From assembly GCF_016649425.1 (NCBI RefSeq), contig NZ_JADRCR010000008.1, positions 62,001 through 126,000 of the forward strand: 64,000 nucleotides of DNA. Reading direction: 5' to 3'. The position numbers were made by a program, and so were the translations under genes. The notes beneath the pieces were generated by a model. That model was not told the DNA's origin, did not search any database, and saw only the letters and a list, made by a program, of their open reading frames with translations. This document shows positions 28,035-37,876 of the stretch, one piece after another (the first letter of the stretch is position 1; each line of letters starts with the position of its first letter). This stretch comes from Limnobaculum allomyrinae. GTDB lineage: Bacteria; Pseudomonadota; Gammaproteobacteria; Enterobacterales; Enterobacteriaceae.

Positions 28035-28078
28035 TTCCCTTGTTCTGCCATCAGAAGGTGGCAGAACCGGTAAGGGAA
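28035..28078 (-). promoter_or_regulatory. dksA-gluQ spacer hairpin
   Basis: TTCCCTT-GTTCTGCCA (28035-28050) pairs with TGGCAGAAC-CGG-TAAGGGAA (28059-28078), a long stem broken by a small bulge. It lies between dksA and gluQ. In Shigella and E. coli a terminator in this spacer limits gluQ expression from the dksA promoter; this hairpin may do the same, though no T run follows it. Confidence 0.5.
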
Positions 28079-28096
28079 GCAGAATTAACGGACAGA

Positions 28097-28552
28097 TTAA
28101 CCTGCCATTTGTTTTTCGCGAATTTCAGCCAGCGTTTTACAATCGATACACAGATCGGCAGTAGGACGGGCTTCAAGGCGACGAATACCGATTTCGACGC
28201 CGCAGGATTCACAATAACCAAAATCGTCTTCTGCAATTTTTTGCAGAGTTTTATCGATTTTTTTGATCAGTTTACGTTCACGATCGCGATTGCGCAGCTC
28301 AAGACTAAACTCTTCTTCCTGCGTCGCACGGTCAGCAGGGTCGGGGAAGTTAGCCGCTTCGTCTTGCATATGGCTGACAGTACGATCGACTTCGTCTCTC
28401 AATTGGCCACGCCATGCTTCAAGAATCAGCTTGAAATGTTTAAGCTGGGCTTCGTTCATATATTCTTCTCCCGGCTTCTCTTTATAAGGCTCTAAGCCTG
28501 CGATAGCCAGGATACTTAAGGACGATGTTTTACGCTTTTGCCCTTCTTGCAT
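28097..28552 (-). CDS. dksA: RNA polymerase-binding transcription factor DksA
   Basis: Binds the RNA polymerase secondary channel and, with ppGpp, mediates the stringent response. The 151-residue protein has the coiled-coil tip with [22 protein letters not shown] (about 71-92) and the four-cysteine zinc finger CESCG...CIDC (about 114-138). Its sequence is almost that of E. coli DksA, which is also 151 residues. Confidence 0.97.
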   Translation of the reverse strand: MQEGQKRKTSSLSILAIAGLEPYKEKPGEEYMNEAQLKHFKLILEAWRGQLRDEVDRTVSHMQDEAANFPDPADRATQEEEFSLELRNRDRERKLIKKIDKTLQKIAEDDFGYCESCGVEIGIRRLEARPTADLCIDCKTLAEIREKQMAG

Positions 28553-28752
28553 TTTGCTTCTCCTACAAAATACGCGTTGTAGTTTTACACTAGAGAAAAA
28601 ATCAGGCCGCTATAAATAACAGATGAAGATGAAGTTAGCAATTTTTCCTGCCTTAAGTATGACAATGCTGTGAAGAAAAGCATGTTCATGCTGGTGTGAT
28701 TGCTGGTTATTTAACCAAAACTATCTTCTTTTATTACTTTTTACCTGAAAAT

Positions 28753-29457
28753 TTAACCTGTGACGGATACCGGACTTTGTAGTATCACCTCTGTTGGCGA
28801 TAGTCTGGCTTTATAACAGACGACTTCGACACTGTGTTTCTTAACTTGTTCAAAAAGCTTTGCGTAAATTGGATCAATATGTTGTGCCACTTTAACGCTG
28901 TCAATTCCACTGTGTAGCACGGCAAAGAAAAGCATAGCGCGATGTCCATTTTCTGCCATTATTTGTAATTCACGCAGATGTTTTTGACCTCGAGTTGTGA
29001 CCGCGTCAGGAAAATAGCCACAGCCCTGTTGTAACAGAGTGACGGATTTTACTTCAACATAGCATTTTGGTTGGTCAGGATGCTCTAACAGAAAATCGAT
29101 GCGGCTGTTTTCATCGCCATAGCGAACTTCGCTGCGTAACGAACTGTAGCCACTTAGCTCTTTAATCCACTGATTCTCCAGCGCCTCTTTTACCAGAGCG
29201 TTGGCTTGTAGTGTATTCACACAAATCATATCGCCGGCCTGAGTTTGGGTGAGTTCCCATGAGTGGGGATATTTCCGTTTAGGATTGTCGGAAGTGGAGT
29301 ACCAAACGGTATCTCCGGGTTCAGCGCAGCCGGTCATGGCGCCGGTGTTAGCGCAATGCAGTGTGAGTTCTTCCCCCTGCGGCGTAATGACATCGGCAAG
29401 GAAACGCTTATAGCGTTTGATTAACGTGGCGGATTGCAGTGGGGTGGTGAAGTTCAT
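28753..29457 (-). CDS. sfsA: sugar fermentation stimulation protein SfsA
   Basis: The 234-residue protein matches Sfs[39 protein letters not shown] at the N terminus, SRIDFLLEH and [11 protein letters not shown] with nuclease-like acidic residues, and [18 protein letters not shown]. SfsA has an OB fold and a PD-(D/E)XK-like domain. It was first described as affecting maltose metabolism, but its biochemical role remains unclear. It lies upstream of dksA on the same strand, as in E. coli. Confidence 0.93.
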   Translation of the reverse strand: MNFTTPLQSATLIKRYKRFLADVITPQGEELTLHCANTGAMTGCAEPGDTVWYSTSDNPKRKYPHSWELTQTQAGDMICVNTLQANALVKEALENQWIKELSGYSSLRSEVRYGDENSRIDFLLEHPDQPKCYVEVKSVTLLQQGCGYFPDAVTTRGQKHLRELQIMAENGHRAMLFFAVLHSGIDSVKVAQHIDPIYAKLFEQVKKHSVEVVCYKARLSPTEVILQSPVSVTG

Positions 29458-29528
29458 GGGAGATCCTATTGGTTTTTAAAGGTCGCTTTGAAACTCCGGT
29501 CAGTGGTTGCGATCTTGGTTGTGTTAGC

Positions 29529-29713
29529 TTTCGTGGAGGTTCCGGCCGTAAAAGCAATTTGCTTATGTTTACGTTGTGCTCGGCCGGAAGACCATTTGTA
29601 CTTGGAAACGGAGCGCGTTGGCCTGGTTCGCCCAAGGGCGCTTCGGCAGCTAAAGCTGCTACGACCCCAACGGCGGCCTCGCCCAACGATTAGCATTGCT
29701 AGCAGATAAAGAA
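29529..29713 (-). repeat. dispersed intergenic repeat, copy C
   Basis: On the minus strand it reads GCTAATCGTTGGG, CGCCGTTGGGGTCG, then a module of its own, GCAGC-TTTA-GCTGC, followed by CCAGGCC, CAAGTACAAATGGTCTTCCGG and a 3' stem CCGGCCG with CGGCCGG. It lacks the AAACAGGC module and the GTGTTTC hairpin, making it the shortest full copy. It lies between divergent sfsA and hrpB. Confidence 0.75.
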
Positions 29714-29876
29714 CTTCATCGGTTTATGCCAGGTCGATTTTAACGCGGCCTATTATTCACCATGTGTCCAGTTTGGTAAATCAATGAAAGTTATCCTGTC
29801 GGTTGTTTTGGCGGCTGGTACACTATGAGCCGATAAAATTTATTTTGATACCTAAGTTATCTGATTGAGGTTATAC

Positions 29877-32321
29877 GTGTCTTTGCCGGTAAGTGAAGTT
29901 CTTCAACCCTTGCTTGATGCTTTGCAGCATTCGCCTTGCGTATTGTTGCAGGCACCACCCGGTGCGGGTAAATCGACCTGGTTGCCGTTGAAATTGCTTG
30001 AGCAGTCATCCTGGCTGTCGGGGCGGATTATTATGTTGGAACCGCGTCGTCTGGCGGCTCGCAGTGTAGCGCAGCGGTTAGCTCAGCAGTTGAATCAACC
30101 GGTGGGTGAGAATATTGGCTATCGGATGCGTTCTGAAAGCTTGAGCGGGCCGGAGACGCGTTTGGAAGTGGTGACGGAAGGCGTGCTAATCCGTATGCTA
30201 CAACAGGATCCGATGCTGGAAGATGTTTCGCTGGTGATTCTTGATGAATTTCATGAACGTAGCTTACAGGCGGATTTAGCCCTTAGCTTATTATTGGATG
30301 TGCAAAGCGGGCTGCGGGACGATCTGAAACTGTTGATTATGTCAGCAACGCTGGATAATCAACGGCTGCAACAGTTTTTGCCGGATGCGCCAGTGATTTC
30401 TGCTGAAGGGCGTAGCTTTCCCGTTGAACGACACTACTTGTCGCTGCCAGCCAGTGGGTATTTTGAAGATAAGGTAGCGCAAGCAGTCAGGCAGATAGTG
30501 AATCAGCACTCAGGTTCTATGCTGTTATTTTTGCCGGGCGTGGCAGAAATTCGGCGGGTGTGTGATTTATTATCAGGTAGTCTGATGGATAATCTCGATC
30601 TCTGCCCTTTGTATGGTGCACTGTCTCTGGCTGAGCAGCAAAAAGCAATTTCCCCTTCGCCTTCAGGGCGGCGAAAAATTGTGTTAGCCACTAATATTGC
30701 CGAAACCAGTTTGACCATTGATGGCATTAATCTGGTAGTCGATAGCGGTCTTGAGCGGGTGGCACGTTTCGACCCCCGAACCGGATTGACGCGCTTAATC
30801 ACTCAACGTATTTCCAAAGCCTCCATGACCCAGCGTGTCGGTCGTGCCGGTCGTTTATCTGCCGGTGCATGTTGGCACTTGTTTTCCCGCGAGCAGGCAG
30901 AGCGTGCTGCTGAGCAGGGTGAAGCCGAAATTATGCAAAGTGATTTATCCGGCCTGACCATGGAATTATTGCAATGGGGTTGCCGCGATATTCAGCAAAT
31001 GCGCTGGTTAGATTCACCTCCAGCGACTTCTTTAGCTGCCGCCCGACGGCTGTTGATTCAGCTTGATGCTGTTGATGAGCAGGGGAACTTGACTCAAACC
31101 GGGCGGCAAATGGCGGAGACGGGCTGTGAACCACGACTGGCGGCGATGTTGGTTTATGCGAAAAAACAGAAGCCCGAATCCTTAGCTACTGCTCTGTTAT
31201 TGACTGCGATTGTGGAAGAACCGCCGAGAAACGGCAATAAAGACATTAGTTATTGGCTGCTGCATCCTCAGGCAGCATGGACAAAACGTGCCCGGCAGCT
31301 GGGGCAGCGATTAAAATGTCGCAACAGCACACCGGACAGCGATGAGATACCTTTTTTACTGGCGGCAGGTTTTGCCGATCGTATAGCTCAAAAACGTGGA
31401 GAAGAGGGGCGTTATCTGCTGGCGAACGGTATGGGTGCCCAAATTGATACGGATGACGGCCTGTGGCGTTCCGAGTGGCTGATTGCCGCTTCATTATTGC
31501 AAGGGGCGAACAGCCCTGATGCACGTATGTTGCTGGCAGCTAAAATCGATCCTGAAGTGTTAGTTCAGCGGATGCCGACGTTGGTTGTACAACAGAGCGC
31601 CATTGAGTGGGATGAAGAGAAAGGAACGCTGCGTGCCTGGCAGCGCCAACAAATTGGTCGTTTGGTATTAAAAGCCCAGCCGTTAACTAAACCGTCTGAA
31701 GAACAATTACACGCCGCACTGTTGGAGTGGATAAGAACTCAAGGCATTTCGGCTTTAGTCTGGGATGAAGAGGCGGTGCAACTGCGTACCCGTATTCAGC
31801 GTGCTCAGGAGTGGCTACCTCAGTATCCGTGGCCCTCGGTGGATGACAGTGCACTGTTGGAAACTCTGGAAACATGGCTATTACCCTCACTGAAAGGCGT
31901 CAGGGATATTAAAGGGCTCAGGCAGGTCAATCTTTCTGAGGCGTTAATCCGCAAGCTGGACTGGCAACAGCGTCAGCGTTTGGATAGCGAACTGCCCGTT
32001 AGCTATTGCGTACCAACGGGTTCTCGCTTGCCAATACGTTACGACAGTGAACGTCCCCCGGTGCTGGCCGTTCGTTTACAAGAAATGTTTGGCGAAAAGC
32101 AAACCCCGGTGATTGCCGATGGTCGAATTTCTCTGGTGGTTGAGCTGTTATCTCCGGCGCATCGGCCATTACAGATTACTCAGGATTTAGCGGCTTTTTG
32201 GCAAGGCGCTTATAAAGAGGTGCAAAAAGAGATGAAGGGCCGCTATCCAAAACATGTGTGGCCTGACGATCCGGCAAATGCGCTGCCCACCCGCAAAACT
32301 AAACGTTTTCATCATGGGTGA
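29877..32321 (+). CDS. hrpB: ATP-dependent RNA helicase HrpB
   Basis: A DEAH-type helicase of about 814 residues: Walker A APPGAGKST (about 25-33), EPRRLAARSVA, DEFHERS (DEAH variant, about 123-129), SATL, TNIAETSLTIDGI and QRVGRAGR, then the HrpB C-terminal domain ending in KGRYPKHVWPDDPANALPTRKTK. Its cellular role is poorly known. The start is placed at GTG 29877 (MSLPVSEVLQ, as in E. coli), with TGAGG about six bases upstream; a TTG at 29865 in frame is less likely. mrcB follows on the same strand. Confidence 0.93.
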   Translation: MSLPVSEVLQPLLDALQHSPCVLLQAPPGAGKSTWLPLKLLEQSSWLSGRIIMLEPRRLAARSVAQRLAQQLNQPVGENIGYRMRSESLSGPETRLEVVTEGVLIRMLQQDPMLEDVSLVILDEFHERSLQADLALSLLLDVQSGLRDDLKLLIMSATLDNQRLQQFLPDAPVISAEGRSFPVERHYLSLPASGYFEDKVAQAVRQIVNQHSGSMLLFLPGVAEIRRVCDLLSGSLMDNLDLCPLYGALSLAEQQKAISPSPSGRRKIVLATNIAETSLTIDGINLVVDSGLERVARFDPRTGLTRLITQRISKASMTQRVGRAGRLSAGACWHLFSREQAERAAEQGEAEIMQSDLSGLTMELLQWGCRDIQQMRWLDSPPATSLAAARRLLIQLDAVDEQGNLTQTGRQMAETGCEPRLAAMLVYAKKQKPESLATALLLTAIVEEPPRNGNKDISYWLLHPQAAWTKRARQLGQRLKCRNSTPDSDEIPFLLAAGFADRIAQKRGEEGRYLLANGMGAQIDTDDGLWRSEWLIAASLLQGANSPDARMLLAAKIDPEVLVQRMPTLVVQQSAIEWDEEKGTLRAWQRQQIGRLVLKAQPLTKPSEEQLHAALLEWIRTQGISALVWDEEAVQLRTRIQRAQEWLPQYPWPSVDDSALLETLETWLLPSLKGVRDIKGLRQVNLSEALIRKLDWQQRQRLDSELPVSYCVPTGSRLPIRYDSERPPVLAVRLQEMFGEKQTPVIADGRISLVVELLSPAHRPLQITQDLAAFWQGAYKEVQKEMKGRYPKHVWPDDPANALPTRKTKRFHHG

Positions 32322-32465
32322 GATATATTTATTGGCGGGTAAAACCAATGGTCTACCCTGTCGGTTAATTAGGGTACAATACGCCCGCAATTTATTACCC
32401 GTAGTGAAGCTAAATGATGATGACTGAACTCAAGAGGAAAAGCGCAATGATATCGGGAGCTATTC

Positions 32466-34790
32466 ATGCCGCCTAAAGTTAAAAAATCCCGTAAGCCGAG
32501 TTGGCTACGCCGTACCGTTGGCCTCTGCATTAAGCTGGCGATCGTGGCTATTGCCCTGTTGGCATTTTATGGTGTCTATCTTGACTCACAAATCCGTAGC
32601 CGCATTGACGGTAAGGTTTGGAATTTACCGGCGGCGGTATATGGCCGCATGGTTAACCTCGAACCGGGTATGTCCTACAGTAAAAAAGAGATGGTGGATT
32701 TGCTTAATGGCATGCAGTATCGCTATGTCACTAAAATCACCCGTCCTGGTGAATATACCGTTCAGAATAATAATATCGAGATGCTGCGACGTCCGTTTGA
32801 TTTCCCGGATGTTAAAGAAGAGCAGATCCGTGCTCGTCTGGAGTTCAATAACGCAGGGCTGTCGCGCATTGTGAATCTGGATACCGGACGTGAGTTCGGC
32901 TTCTTCCGTCTCGATCCTAAGCTAATCACTATGTTGCAGGCACCTAACGGCGAACAGCGCCTGTTTGTGGCCGGTAAAAGTTTCCCTTATCCCATGGCAG
33001 ATATGCTGATTGCCACTGAAGACCGTAACTTCTATAGCCATGATGGTATCAGTTTGTTCTCTATTGGCCGTGCGGTATTGGCTAACCTCTCGGCGGGGCG
33101 TACCGTTCAGGGGGGAAGTACCTTAACGCAGCAGTTGGTGAAGAACCTGTTCTTAACCAATGAGCGTTCCCTGTCGCGTAAATTACGTGAAGCCTACATG
33201 GCGGTTATTCTGGATGCCCGATACAGCAAAGAACGTATTCTTGAACTGTATATGAACGAAGTCTATTTGGGGCAGAGCGGAGCCGATCAAATTAGGGGCT
33301 TCCCGTTAGCCAGTCTCTATTTCTTCGGTCGTCCGATTAATGAATTAAGTGTCGATCAGCAGGCGATGCTGGTGGGTATGGTAAAAGGCGCTTCCCTGTA
33401 TAACCCATGGAAGAATCAGGATATTGTTCTGGAGCGACGGAATCTGGTATTGCGTTTAGCCCAGCAGCAAAATGTAATCGATCAGGAACTTTATGGCGTG
33501 TTAAGCGCCCGTCCTCTGGGCGTCCAGCCTCGCGGTGGCGTGATTACCCCACAGCCTGCATTTATGCAGTTGGTACATAATGAGCTGCAGGAAAAGCTGG
33601 GAGATAAAGTTAACGATCTGTCCGGCGTGAAGATCTTCACCACTCTGGATCCGGTGTCACAGAGTGCAGCGGAAAAAGCAGTGGAAGAGGGGATTCCTGC
33701 TCTGCGAGCAGCGCGTAATGTAAAAGATTTAGAAGCGGCAATGGTGATTGTTGACCGCTTTAGTGGCGAGGTTCGTGCTGTTGTTGGTGGTTCACAGCCG
33801 CAATATGCTGGTTTTAACCGTGCGGTTCAGGCTCGTCGCTCGATTGGTTCTTTAGCTAAACCACCAACCTACCTGACAGCGTTGAGTGAACCGGGCAACT
33901 ATCGTTTAAATACCTGGCTGAAAGATGAGCCGCTGTCGGTCAATATTCCCGGCAGTAAGACCTGGCAACCGCAAAACTACGATCGCCAGTTCCGTGGCAG
34001 AGTGATGCTGGTAGATGCGCTGGCCAACTCACTGAACATCCCTACGGTTAATCTTGGTCTGGATTTAGGTCTGGATAAAGTAAAAGACATGCTTCAACGT
34101 TTGGGTGTGCCGGACAGCTCAATTCAAACCGTTCCTGCTATGTTATTGGGTTCAACCAGTCTGACGCCAATGGAAGCCGCGCAGATGTATCAGACTATCG
34201 GTAGTGGTGGTCAACGGGCGAAACTTTCGGTTCTGCGTTCGGTACTTGCTGAAGATAACACCGTGTTATTCCAAAGCCTGCCGCAGGCTCAGCGTGTCGT
34301 GGAGCCTCAGGCAGCGTATCTGACTCTATATGCGATGCAGCAAGGTGTTGCACGCGGAACCTCGCGCTCACTGGCGGGTAAGTTTGGTAACTATAATCTG
34401 GCGGCAAAAACCGGTACCACCAACGATCTGCGCGATAGCTGGTTTGTGGGAATTGACGGTAAAGAGGTTTCCATTGCCTGGGTTGGTCGTGATAATAACG
34501 GCCCGGCGAAGCTGACGGGTGCTAACGGCGCATTAACCCTGTACCGCCGCTATCTGGAAAACCAAACCCCGCTGGCACTGACCTTAACGCCTCCGGAGCA
34601 TATCAGTATGATGGGCACTGACAGTGATGGTAACTTCGTATGTAACGGCGGAGACCGCCGGTTACCGGTCTGGACAGACAGTCCTGAAAGCCTGTGTGTG
34701 GCACCACCGCAGCCAGTTGAACAACAGCAGCCACAACAACAGAGCGAAAGCAGCGTTCCTGATTGGGTAAGGGATATGTTTGGTGGATAG
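32466..34790 (+). CDS. mrcB: penicillin-binding protein 1B (bifunctional transglycosylase/transpeptidase) MrcB
   Basis: Polymerises and crosslinks peptidoglycan in the periplasm while anchored in the inner membrane. The 774-residue protein has a basic cytoplasmic tail, one membrane helix (about 18-42), the UB2H domain that binds LpoB, a GT51 domain ([13 protein letters not shown] about 180-192, [13 protein letters not shown]) and a transpeptidase domain with [11 protein letters not shown] (catalytic Ser in SLAK, about 462) and AAKTGTTND. The cytoplasmic tail is shorter than that of the long E. coli form. In E. coli fhuA comes next; here repeat copy D and pheA do. Confidence 0.95.
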   Translation: MPPKVKKSRKPSWLRRTVGLCIKLAIVAIALLAFYGVYLDSQIRSRIDGKVWNLPAAVYGRMVNLEPGMSYSKKEMVDLLNGMQYRYVTKITRPGEYTVQNNNIEMLRRPFDFPDVKEEQIRARLEFNNAGLSRIVNLDTGREFGFFRLDPKLITMLQAPNGEQRLFVAGKSFPYPMADMLIATEDRNFYSHDGISLFSIGRAVLANLSAGRTVQGGSTLTQQLVKNLFLTNERSLSRKLREAYMAVILDARYSKERILELYMNEVYLGQSGADQIRGFPLASLYFFGRPINELSVDQQAMLVGMVKGASLYNPWKNQDIVLERRNLVLRLAQQQNVIDQELYGVLSARPLGVQPRGGVITPQPAFMQLVHNELQEKLGDKVNDLSGVKIFTTLDPVSQSAAEKAVEEGIPALRAARNVKDLEAAMVIVDRFSGEVRAVVGGSQPQYAGFNRAVQARRSIGSLAKPPTYLTALSEPGNYRLNTWLKDEPLSVNIPGSKTWQPQNYDRQFRGRVMLVDALANSLNIPTVNLGLDLGLDKVKDMLQRLGVPDSSIQTVPAMLLGSTSLTPMEAAQMYQTIGSGGQRAKLSVLRSVLAEDNTVLFQSLPQAQRVVEPQAAYLTLYAMQQGVARGTSRSLAGKFGNYNLAAKTGTTNDLRDSWFVGIDGKEVSIAWVGRDNNGPAKLTGANGALTLYRRYLENQTPLALTLTPPEHISMMGTDSDGNFVCNGGDRRLPVWTDSPESLCVAPPQPVEQQQPQQQSESSVPDWVRDMFGG

Positions 34791-34849
34791 CGAAAGTTAT
34801 TGCCGTTTGTATTTGATAGCGGCCTGACTACCGATAAACCCGATAAATT

Positions 34850-35114
34850 GGCATCAATGAATATTCCGGTCGTAAAATCTAAAGGGCTTATATCGACTTT
34901 GTGCTCGACCGGAAGGTAGTCTGTACTTAGCTGTAGTGCACATCGAGCCTGGCCGGGTTAGGGGCGGTTATGAAACACCTTTCGGTGTTTCACCCTGCGG
35001 GCCAGCGCCAGCGCTGTTCAAACAGGCTTTGCCTGTTTGTCGTTGGCTTACGCCAAGTCGACCCCAACACCCGTTCCTCCCGATGATTGATTATCTTAAG
35101 GAATTAAACTGAAC
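34850..35114 (-). repeat. dispersed intergenic repeat, copy D (most complete)
   Basis: On the minus strand: TTCAGTTTAATTCCTTAAGA, ATCGGGAGGAACGGGTGTTG, GGGTCGACTTGGCGTAAGCC, the module AAACAGGC-AAA-GCCTGTTT, GGCCCGCAGG, hairpin GTGAAACACC-GAA-AGGTGTTTCAT, CGCCCCTAACCCGGCCAGG, GCTAAGTACAGA, and a 3' stem CCGGTCG with CGACCGG, ending CCGGAATATTCATTGATGCC. About 265 bp. It lies between mrcB and pheA, at the boundary of two blocks that are apart in E. coli. Confidence 0.85.
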
Positions 35115-35204
35115 TATCAGACTTTGTCATCAATTTGAGGCCGCTATACAGCGGCCTCAATGATAAAAGATACTTATCAGAAGGCTAAGCTCGATGAACT
35201 TCAG

Positions 35205-35275
35205 ACAACCCTCCGGTCGTACACCGAAGGTGATATAGGTACATGACCATTATGGCCGGAATATCCAATAAAGCC
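35205..35275 (+). repeat. dispersed intergenic repeat, 3' fragment F
   Basis: Only the 3' module is present: CTCCGGTC, then about 30 bases containing GATATA, then GGCCGGAATATCCAATAAA. The stem is kept with one G-T pair. It lies 90 bases from copy D in the opposite orientation. Confidence 0.6.
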
Positions 35276-35297
35276 GATTGACTCATACTCAAATCAA

Positions 35298-36455
35298 TTA
35301 ATTTACTTTAACCGGCACCACGGTCTCACTCGGATAACACCCCAATACCTTCACTGAACGTGTAATCGGTGTTAAGTCTTCCAGCGCTTTTTGCATAGCT
35401 TCCGATTCCAGATTCACCTGCATATCGATGTAGAACATCTCTTCCCACGGGTTACCGTTAATTGGGCGGGATTCCAGCTTAGTCATCACCACATCATGTT
35501 TACGCAGTACCAGCAGGGCTTCTACCAGTGCACCAGATTGCTGACCGGTAGCAACGATAATCGTGGTTTTCGCCGGTATTTGTGGCGCGACTTCAACCGG
35601 TTTACGAGCCACGACGATAAAGCGGGTAATGTTATCTTTTTGGTTAGCCAGGCTGTGTTCCAGTACCTGAAGGTTATACAGTGCCCCTCCAGGTTCGCTG
35701 CCTAACGCCACCGCTTTAGGTGATTTCAGGCTGGCAACTTTTTCCATTGCCGCAGAGGTACTTTCACAATATTCGATTTTCCACTCAGGGAAGCCATTAA
35801 GATACTGGCTACACTGTTGGAAAGGCTGTGGATGGCTATAAACCACTTCAATCTGACTCAGATCGGTATCTACTGACGATAACAGACAGTGATTGATAGG
35901 ATTGGTTAATTCGCCCACGATAAACAGATTGGTAGACTGTAACAGATCATACACTTCGTTAATGGAACCGGAACTGGTGTTCTCAATAGGCAGGATACCG
36001 TAGTCTGCCTGACCAATTTCTACCTGTCTGAAAATGTCATCAAACTTGCTGCAACCGCATTCAACCAAGGTATCAAAATGGCGGGCAGCATATTGGCGCG
36101 CAGCCAGATGAGAGTAAGTACCTTTTGGCCCCAGGAATGCGATACGTGCGGAGCTAAGTTTGTCCTGATTAACATATTGTTGCAGCAGAGCTTGTTGGGT
36201 TAGTACTGAATCTTCAATAATTATTTGAAACAGACGAGTAATATAGTGACCATCAAGCCGATGTTTTTTTCCTTCTTCCACCAGGCGTCTTAACAGATCG
36301 CGCTCACGCTCTTTATCGCGAATAGGTAGATGGGTTGACTGTTTGGTTCGGGCTACGTCCAGTGCTAAATCACGGCGCTCGGCCAATAGTTCCAGCAATT
36401 TAATATCGAGTGCAGTGATACGTTCTCTCAGCCCTGATAATGGGTTATCGCTCAT
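35298..36455 (-). CDS. pheA: bifunctional chorismate mutase / prephenate dehydratase PheA
   Basis: Converts chorismate to prephenate and then phenylpyruvate for phenylalanine. The 385-residue protein has an AroQ mutase domain (about 1-95: [23 protein letters not shown]), a dehydratase domain ([35 protein letters not shown]) and an ACT regulatory domain with [24 protein letters not shown] for phenylalanine inhibition. A pheL leader and attenuator lie upstream, so transcription should respond to charged tRNA(Phe). Confidence 0.95.
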   Translation of the reverse strand: MSDNPLSGLRERITALDIKLLELLAERRDLALDVARTKQSTHLPIRDKERERDLLRRLVEEGKKHRLDGHYITRLFQIIIEDSVLTQQALLQQYVNQDKLSSARIAFLGPKGTYSHLAARQYAARHFDTLVECGCSKFDDIFRQVEIGQADYGILPIENTSSGSINEVYDLLQSTNLFIVGELTNPINHCLLSSVDTDLSQIEVVYSHPQPFQQCSQYLNGFPEWKIEYCESTSAAMEKVASLKSPKAVALGSEPGGALYNLQVLEHSLANQKDNITRFIVVARKPVEVAPQIPAKTTIIVATGQQSGALVEALLVLRKHDVVMTKLESRPINGNPWEEMFYIDMQVNLESEAMQKALEDLTPITRSVKVLGCYPSETVVPVKVN

Positions 36456-36490
36456 GGTGTCGTCTTACCTTATTTTTATCTTATCCAATA

Positions 36491-36515
36491 AAAAAGCCCC
36501 CCTGTGGGAGGCTTT
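36491..36515 (-). terminator. pheA attenuator terminator
   Basis: On the minus strand AAAGCCTCCC-ACA-GGGGGGCTTT (36493-36515) forms a 10-pair stem including one G-U pair and is followed by a run of T. It lies between pheL and pheA, the expected place of the attenuator terminator. Confidence 0.88.
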
Positions 36516-36574
36516 AATGTTCGTCTTCGCTTTCTTTCTGCTCGTTTCCAAGCCACGGACGAATTGCCTCCCAG

Positions 36575-36622
36575 TCAGGGGACGCTAAAAAAGAAAGCGA
36601 AGAAAAACGGTATACGGTACAT
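36575..36622 (-). CDS. pheL: pheA leader peptide PheL
   Basis: A 15-codon frame encodes [15 protein letters not shown], with six phenylalanines in two runs of three, very close to the E. coli leader [15 protein letters not shown]. Ribosome stalling at the Phe codons when charged tRNA(Phe) is scarce would prevent formation of the downstream terminator and allow pheA transcription. The promoter lies just upstream and the attenuator hairpin 60 bases downstream. Confidence 0.92.
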   Translation of the reverse strand: [15 protein letters not shown]

Positions 36623-36654
36623 AAATAATAAAACTCCGATAAATGATGCCTCTA

Positions 36655-36683
36655 ACTTAACCGCGCAGTTTTGGTTCTGTCAA
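36655..36683 (-). promoter_or_regulatory. pheL-pheA sigma-70 promoter
   Basis: On the minus strand a consensus -35 box TTGACA (36678-36683) and a -10 box TTAAGT (36655-36660) are separated by 17 bases, about 35 bases upstream of the pheL ATG. Confidence 0.7.
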
Positions 36684-36738
36684 CCGCTATTATTGCTTCA
36701 TCGGTTATGGTTGAGCATGAAAGATGAACATTAGGGAT

Positions 36739-36764
36739 AAAAAAACGCGCCCGGAGGGCGCGTT
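36739..36764 (-). terminator. raiA terminator
   Basis: AACGCGCCC (36744-36752) and GGGCGCGTT (36756-36764) form a 9-bp stem with a three-base loop. On the minus strand a T run follows. It ends raiA ahead of the pheL promoter. Confidence 0.88.
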
Positions 36765-36783
36765 GGTAAACGAAGCAAAATGA

Positions 36784-37122
36784 TTAATCTTCTTCAAGCT
36801 GTTGCAAATTAGCCTCTTTCACGCTGCCCTCAGTACGCCGGGCTTCACTCTTGTGCTGTACTTTATTCAGTTGCCGTTCAAGCTTCAGAAGGAGCTCGTT
36901 GATAGCGGCATACATATCTTCATGTTTAGCACTTGCCACCAGAGGGCCATTTGGCGTAGTGATTGTTGCGTCGGCCACAAAACCTTTAGGTTCTTTCGAT
37001 AACACAATATGCGGATTAATTAACTGAGCTTGCCATTTATCTAGCTTTTTAAGACGGTCCTCGACGTGTGAACGGATTGCCGGTGTAATGTCCATTTGTT
37101 TGCTAGTAATATTTAATGTCAT
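36784..37122 (-). CDS. raiA: ribosome-associated inhibitor RaiA (YfiA)
   Basis: Binds the ribosome A and P sites in stationary phase or cold and keeps 70S ribosomes inactive. The 112-residue protein matches E. coli Rai[62 protein letters not shown]. The frame opens eight codons earlier, but ATG 37122 gives the family N terminus and follows GAGGTAGGTT. The order raiA-pheL-pheA is as in E. coli. Confidence 0.93.
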   Translation of the reverse strand: MTLNITSKQMDITPAIRSHVEDRLKKLDKWQAQLINPHIVLSKEPKGFVADATITTPNGPLVASAKHEDMYAAINELLLKLERQLNKVQHKSEARRTEGSVKEANLQQLEED

Positions 37123-37876
37123 ATAACCTACCTCTTTGTCAGTCAATTGCCGTCAGATATGATTTTAGAATACCGATGTGGCCAGACAATTATGTGATCT
37201 GGATCAATTTTTTCGGTCCCCTAAAACAAAGATGACAGAAGTGTGATAGCCATTATGATTTATGACTCTCCGCTTGTATATTGAGTATAGCTCAAGCAGT
37301 ATTAGTGATTGTGTATTTTACCTGAATCTGTACAAAAGTTCGTCACTCTCCTTTTTTTAATCAATTACTTCTATTTTTCATCTGGTTATATTCTATTTGT
37401 TTTTTTTGCCACTTTACTCATAATCAATCAGGCTTTTTTATACTGTTAAATTATTATTTACCTGATTTATTATAGGGGTATTTTTGATACTGAAGTCTAT
37501 TTATTAACATGTGTTTTATTATATTTTCCTCAATATATTGCTTTTGTTTTGCATTATTTATTGATTTGATGATTTTTATTTATCTCATTGTTTTTAAATA
37601 ATTATTTTTCACTTATCTTTATTTCGTCATTTCAAATTATTTCATGAGTTAATTAATTGAAATAATTTTCAGTATTTATTTTGCCAAAATGAAAATCATT
37701 GCTTATATATCTATTAATAAAAAATAATGACAACGCATTATTGCTTATTCTCTTTTACGGATATTTTTCCCCTCGGACTGAGATTCATTCTCTGATAACA
37801 AAATAGTTATCGGGGAGCACTTACTGATGTCGTTTTTACGGCACATTTACCCAACGTATATAACAAGGGGTTAGCA
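37123..37876. other. long AT-rich regulatory region upstream of the giant adhesin
   Basis: About 750 bases without a credible gene, extremely AT-rich from 37330 to 37740, as expected for an H-NS-bound or multi-input promoter region. AAATGAAAATCATTGC at about 37687-37702 resembles a Fur box core. Only the AAGGGG ribosome site at 37865-37870 before ATG 37877 is clear. Confidence 0.5.

Noticed and set aside
28004-28495. 163-codon plus-strand frame opposite dksA
   Set aside because: dksA on the other strand is a near-perfect match to a known protein, so this is its shadow.
29408-29709. Four overlapping open frames on both strands upstream of hrpB
   Set aside because: They all lie in repeat copy C and the start of sfsA, have skewed composition and resemble no family.
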